Source: Pholis gunnellus
Lineage: Eukaryota > Chordata > Actinopteri > Perciformes > Pholidae
Direction of reading: 5' to 3'
Assembly: GCA_910591455.2 (NCBI GenBank)
Contig: OU342819.1
Coordinates: forward strand, 248,001-312,000
Length of the DNA: 64,000 nt
This document shows, one piece after another, positions 62,201-64,000 of this stretch. Within the stretch, counting starts at the first letter, position 1, and the number at the start of each line of letters is the position of its first letter. The notes beneath the pieces are model-generated. The model ran no database searches. It saw only the letters and a list, made by a program, of their open reading frames with translations, and had not been told where the DNA came from. Both the position numbers and the translations under genes were made by a program.

Positions 62201-64000
62201 TAGATGGACTGCCCCAATTTCATTCGTGTGCTGCAGTTCTTGAACACCACCCACATCTATGCCTGTGGAACATTTGCCTTCAGTCCGCGCTGCACCTACA
62301 TTGTAAGTTTGTTTCCACAGACATTTAAACCCGTTGATGTGTTTAACAGTGACAGTATGATAATGCTCGCTGTTTCAGGATTTCAACAATTTGCATAGCA
62401 AAATACCCCATTTTCTGTAAAAGCAGTGGGTTGCATTTGATGTGATATGATTTGATTTGTAAGTACATCTTTATTAAGTACAATATCAGCTTGGCTTCTT
62501 CCTTTTTTCTGTCCAGAACTCAGAGTCGTTAACAATGAGCCTCAAAGCTGATGAAGGAAGAGGTCGCTGCCCCTATGACCCCTACCAGCGCAACACTGCT
62601 ATCATCGTCGGTAGGTAATGCAGTGATGCCACATCTGCTAGCATGTTAACTTTGGCAAGTTGGAAGGAAAATGTAGCAGTGTTAGCACGTATATGCAGGT
62701 TTTCTAAACGTGGGAAAACACACTAAAATTGACAATAGACTACTTTCGCATATCTAGCAGACTAGTATGCCTTTGTGGGGTTCTTTTTCTGGTGTGTCAG
62801 GTTCAATGCCAAAAGCGCACAATAATAAAAGTACCCACTGTAACAACATGTTACAACATGTTGTTACAGTGGGTACTTTCTTTATATACTTATGTTACTT
62901 CTTCAGTCTCTCTTTCAAACTCTCAATCCAGAGTTGATGATTTCTGGAACAGTGGAAAGACTAACAAAGGTGGTTTTGATGAGTTTTATTTAGTTTCTGT
63001 GGAGTTTGAATGAAAAGAGTTTTACAATGATCAGCGAGGTAAAATCTCTGTTTCTGTGGGATTTGAGGCGTGAATATAACGACAAATAATTTGGATGTGA
63101 TTTCCTTTTCGTAGCTTTGTCGATAGTGTTTGTTTTGGACTTTGATCAGTTATAGTAAGTTTTAAAATTCCTGTTGATTTTATTCTTATATAAAACTAAT
63201 GGTTATAATTCACAGCAAGATAAAATAAGAATTAGCAGATAAAATAATTAAGAAAAAAACAAACTGTAAAAGTGAGTCTTGAGAGATGATTTAAAAGACG
63301 GCATTGAGTTTTCTAGCCTTAGTTCCTCAAGTAGGCGATTCCAAAGGGTTGTGGGACTTCAAATCCCCTCTCACTTGGTCTTCAGCCTTGACCGGGGAAT
63401 AGGTAACGGTGCATTGTCAAAGGACCTCAGGCTACGGGTTGTTGAGTAATAATTCAGAAGGTTCGCCAGGTAGCTCAATGCCATACCACGCAGGGCCTTA
63501 AAAGTCAAAATTAACATTTTTAAATCAATTCTAAAATGGACAGGAAGTCAGTAAAGGGAAGCTAAAATTGGGGAGAAATGATCACGTGAGTGTGGCAGCT
63601 GCGTTTTGGACAGCCTGAAGACTTGTAATCATGTTTAAGCTAAGGCATGTAAACACAGCATTACAATAATATAGACAAGATGTAATGAAAGCATGAATAA
63701 ATTACATTATGAATGAATTTGAAGATCATTAAATGTAAGAAAAAAGACAGCCCGGTACTGTTAGTCAGCCACCAGGCTGTCTGACAGTATGACATCATGG
63801 ACATGACATCATGGACCACCTGCCTGTTTTAGAATGCAGCACTTGTAATATTAGACACTTCCTGCAGGAACCAATAATTGTTCATGTTAAAGGGGCATGG
63901 CTTATAATTTGTTGTCTTATTCAGAGTGTCTCTTCAGTATTGTGCTAAGTGGTCTTCTGTTTCTCAGATGGAGAGCTTTATACGGGGACGGTGGCAGACT
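59263..64000 (+). CDS. Class 4 semaphorin, N-terminal part (continues past the window)
   Basis: Exon 2 starts at 59103 after a pyrimidine-rich acceptor, with the ATG at 59263. Coding segments are 59263-59359, 59971-60131, 61851-61910, 62204-62302, 62517-62610 and 63968 to the edge; all phases agree. The first encodes a signal peptide ('SLLSLTVALLGFLSPCLTKL'). The sema domain follows: 'TTLLLSEDGDMLYVGARDAV', 'DWSPSEQDIEQCSMKGKKM', 'DCPNFIRVLQFLNTTHIYAC' then 'GTFAFSPRC', 'GRGRCPYDP' and 'DGELYTGTVAD'. These are conserved class 4 blocks including the Cys residues of early sema blades. Class 4 semaphorins are membrane-anchored guidance and immune ligands for plexins; the membrane segment would be off the right edge. 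The donor after 61910 is GC, not GT. Which paralogue (4A, 4B, 4E) I cannot say. Confidence 0.88.
60545..61145. mobile_element. Old, diverged hAT copy (TAGGGCTGCAAC family)
   Basis: It runs parallel to 42670-43260: 'GTCTGGGTTCATAACAT', 'GCTATGCTAACATTGC', 'CCATCAACACTCA', 'GTCATCTAG', 'GCTCTGGGTG', 'ATCTCAACACCGATAG' and 'ACAGCGTCAC' in the same order with many substitutions. It lies in a semaphorin intron. Confidence 0.75.
61162..61217. repeat. 14-bp tandem repeat, four units
   Basis: TGTGACACTAGCGG is repeated four times exactly, at 61162, 61176, 61190 and 61204. Confidence 0.95.
62828..62879. repeat. Perfect hairpin, 25-bp arms with 2-nt loop
   Basis: The arms 62828-62852 and 62855-62879 are exact reverse complements (left arm begins AAAGTACCCACTG). 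The centre is AC at 62853-62854. It lies in a semaphorin intron. Confidence 0.97.
63280..63720. repeat. Dispersed teleost repeat in semaphorin intron
   Basis: Phrases such as 'TTCCTCAAGTAGGCGATTCCA', 'CCACGCAGGGCCTTAAAAG' and 'TGCGTTTTGGACAGCCTGAAG' are typical of an antisense LINE-derived repeat common in fish. The class is not settled. Confidence 0.5.

Noticed and set aside
1..64000. CRISPR arrays, bacterial operons or phage
   Set aside because: The tandem repeats have no unique spacers, and gene structure is intron-containing vertebrate type.

Overview
The window is vertebrate nuclear DNA, almost certainly from a ray-finned (teleost) fish. The genes have short coding exons with GT-AG splice sites, and the spaces between them are packed with repeat families typical of teleosts: BEL/Pao and Ty3/gypsy LTR elements, L2 and I/Nimb-type LINEs, many non-autonomous hAT elements, PIF/Harbinger and an ISL2EU/THAP-type transposon.

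Layout. (1) 1-8.46 kb holds no host gene. It starts with a GC-rich, proline-coding minisatellite frame that runs in frame into a broken BEL/Pao integrase. That element is itself interrupted by a 936-bp hAT insertion with an exact 8-bp target duplication. A 30-bp minisatellite, an L2 LINE tail and a long 5'-truncated I/Nimb-type LINE with an RNase H domain follow. (2) 9.79-24.74 kb is thap7 on the + strand: four coding exons whose junctions are all in phase, predicting 557 aa. Its introns hold a gypsy remnant, a Harbinger element with a hAT inside it, a second copy of that hAT, an ISL2EU-like transposase remnant and an L2 fragment. (3) 28.15-36.7 kb is an S100-family gene on the + strand (102 aa) with a dead C-terminal EF-hand and a CaaX-like C-terminus. 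(4) 36.8-40.72 kb on the - strand is a three-exon gene for a predicted secreted protein of about 695 aa. Its central region resembles the C80 (clan CD) cysteine-peptidase fold. It is convergent with the S100 gene, and the two poly(A) signals are about 130 bp apart. (5) 41-54 kb is gene-free and rich in DNA transposons, including a pair of elements that form an imperfect inverted repeat with arms of about 1 kb. (6) 54.9-64 kb is the 5' part of a class 4 semaphorin on the + strand: a probable non-coding first exon, a signal-peptide exon and five sema-domain exons. The gene runs off the right edge.

The genes do not form an operon-like unit. The S100 and semaphorin-4 neighbourhood recalls the mammalian S100/SEMA4A region, but that is inference. 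The best candidates for something little described are the secreted C80-like protein, the S100 with a prenylation-type tail, and a 25-bp perfect-arm hairpin in a semaphorin intron. All gene calls come from reading the sequence and from family knowledge. No database search was run.
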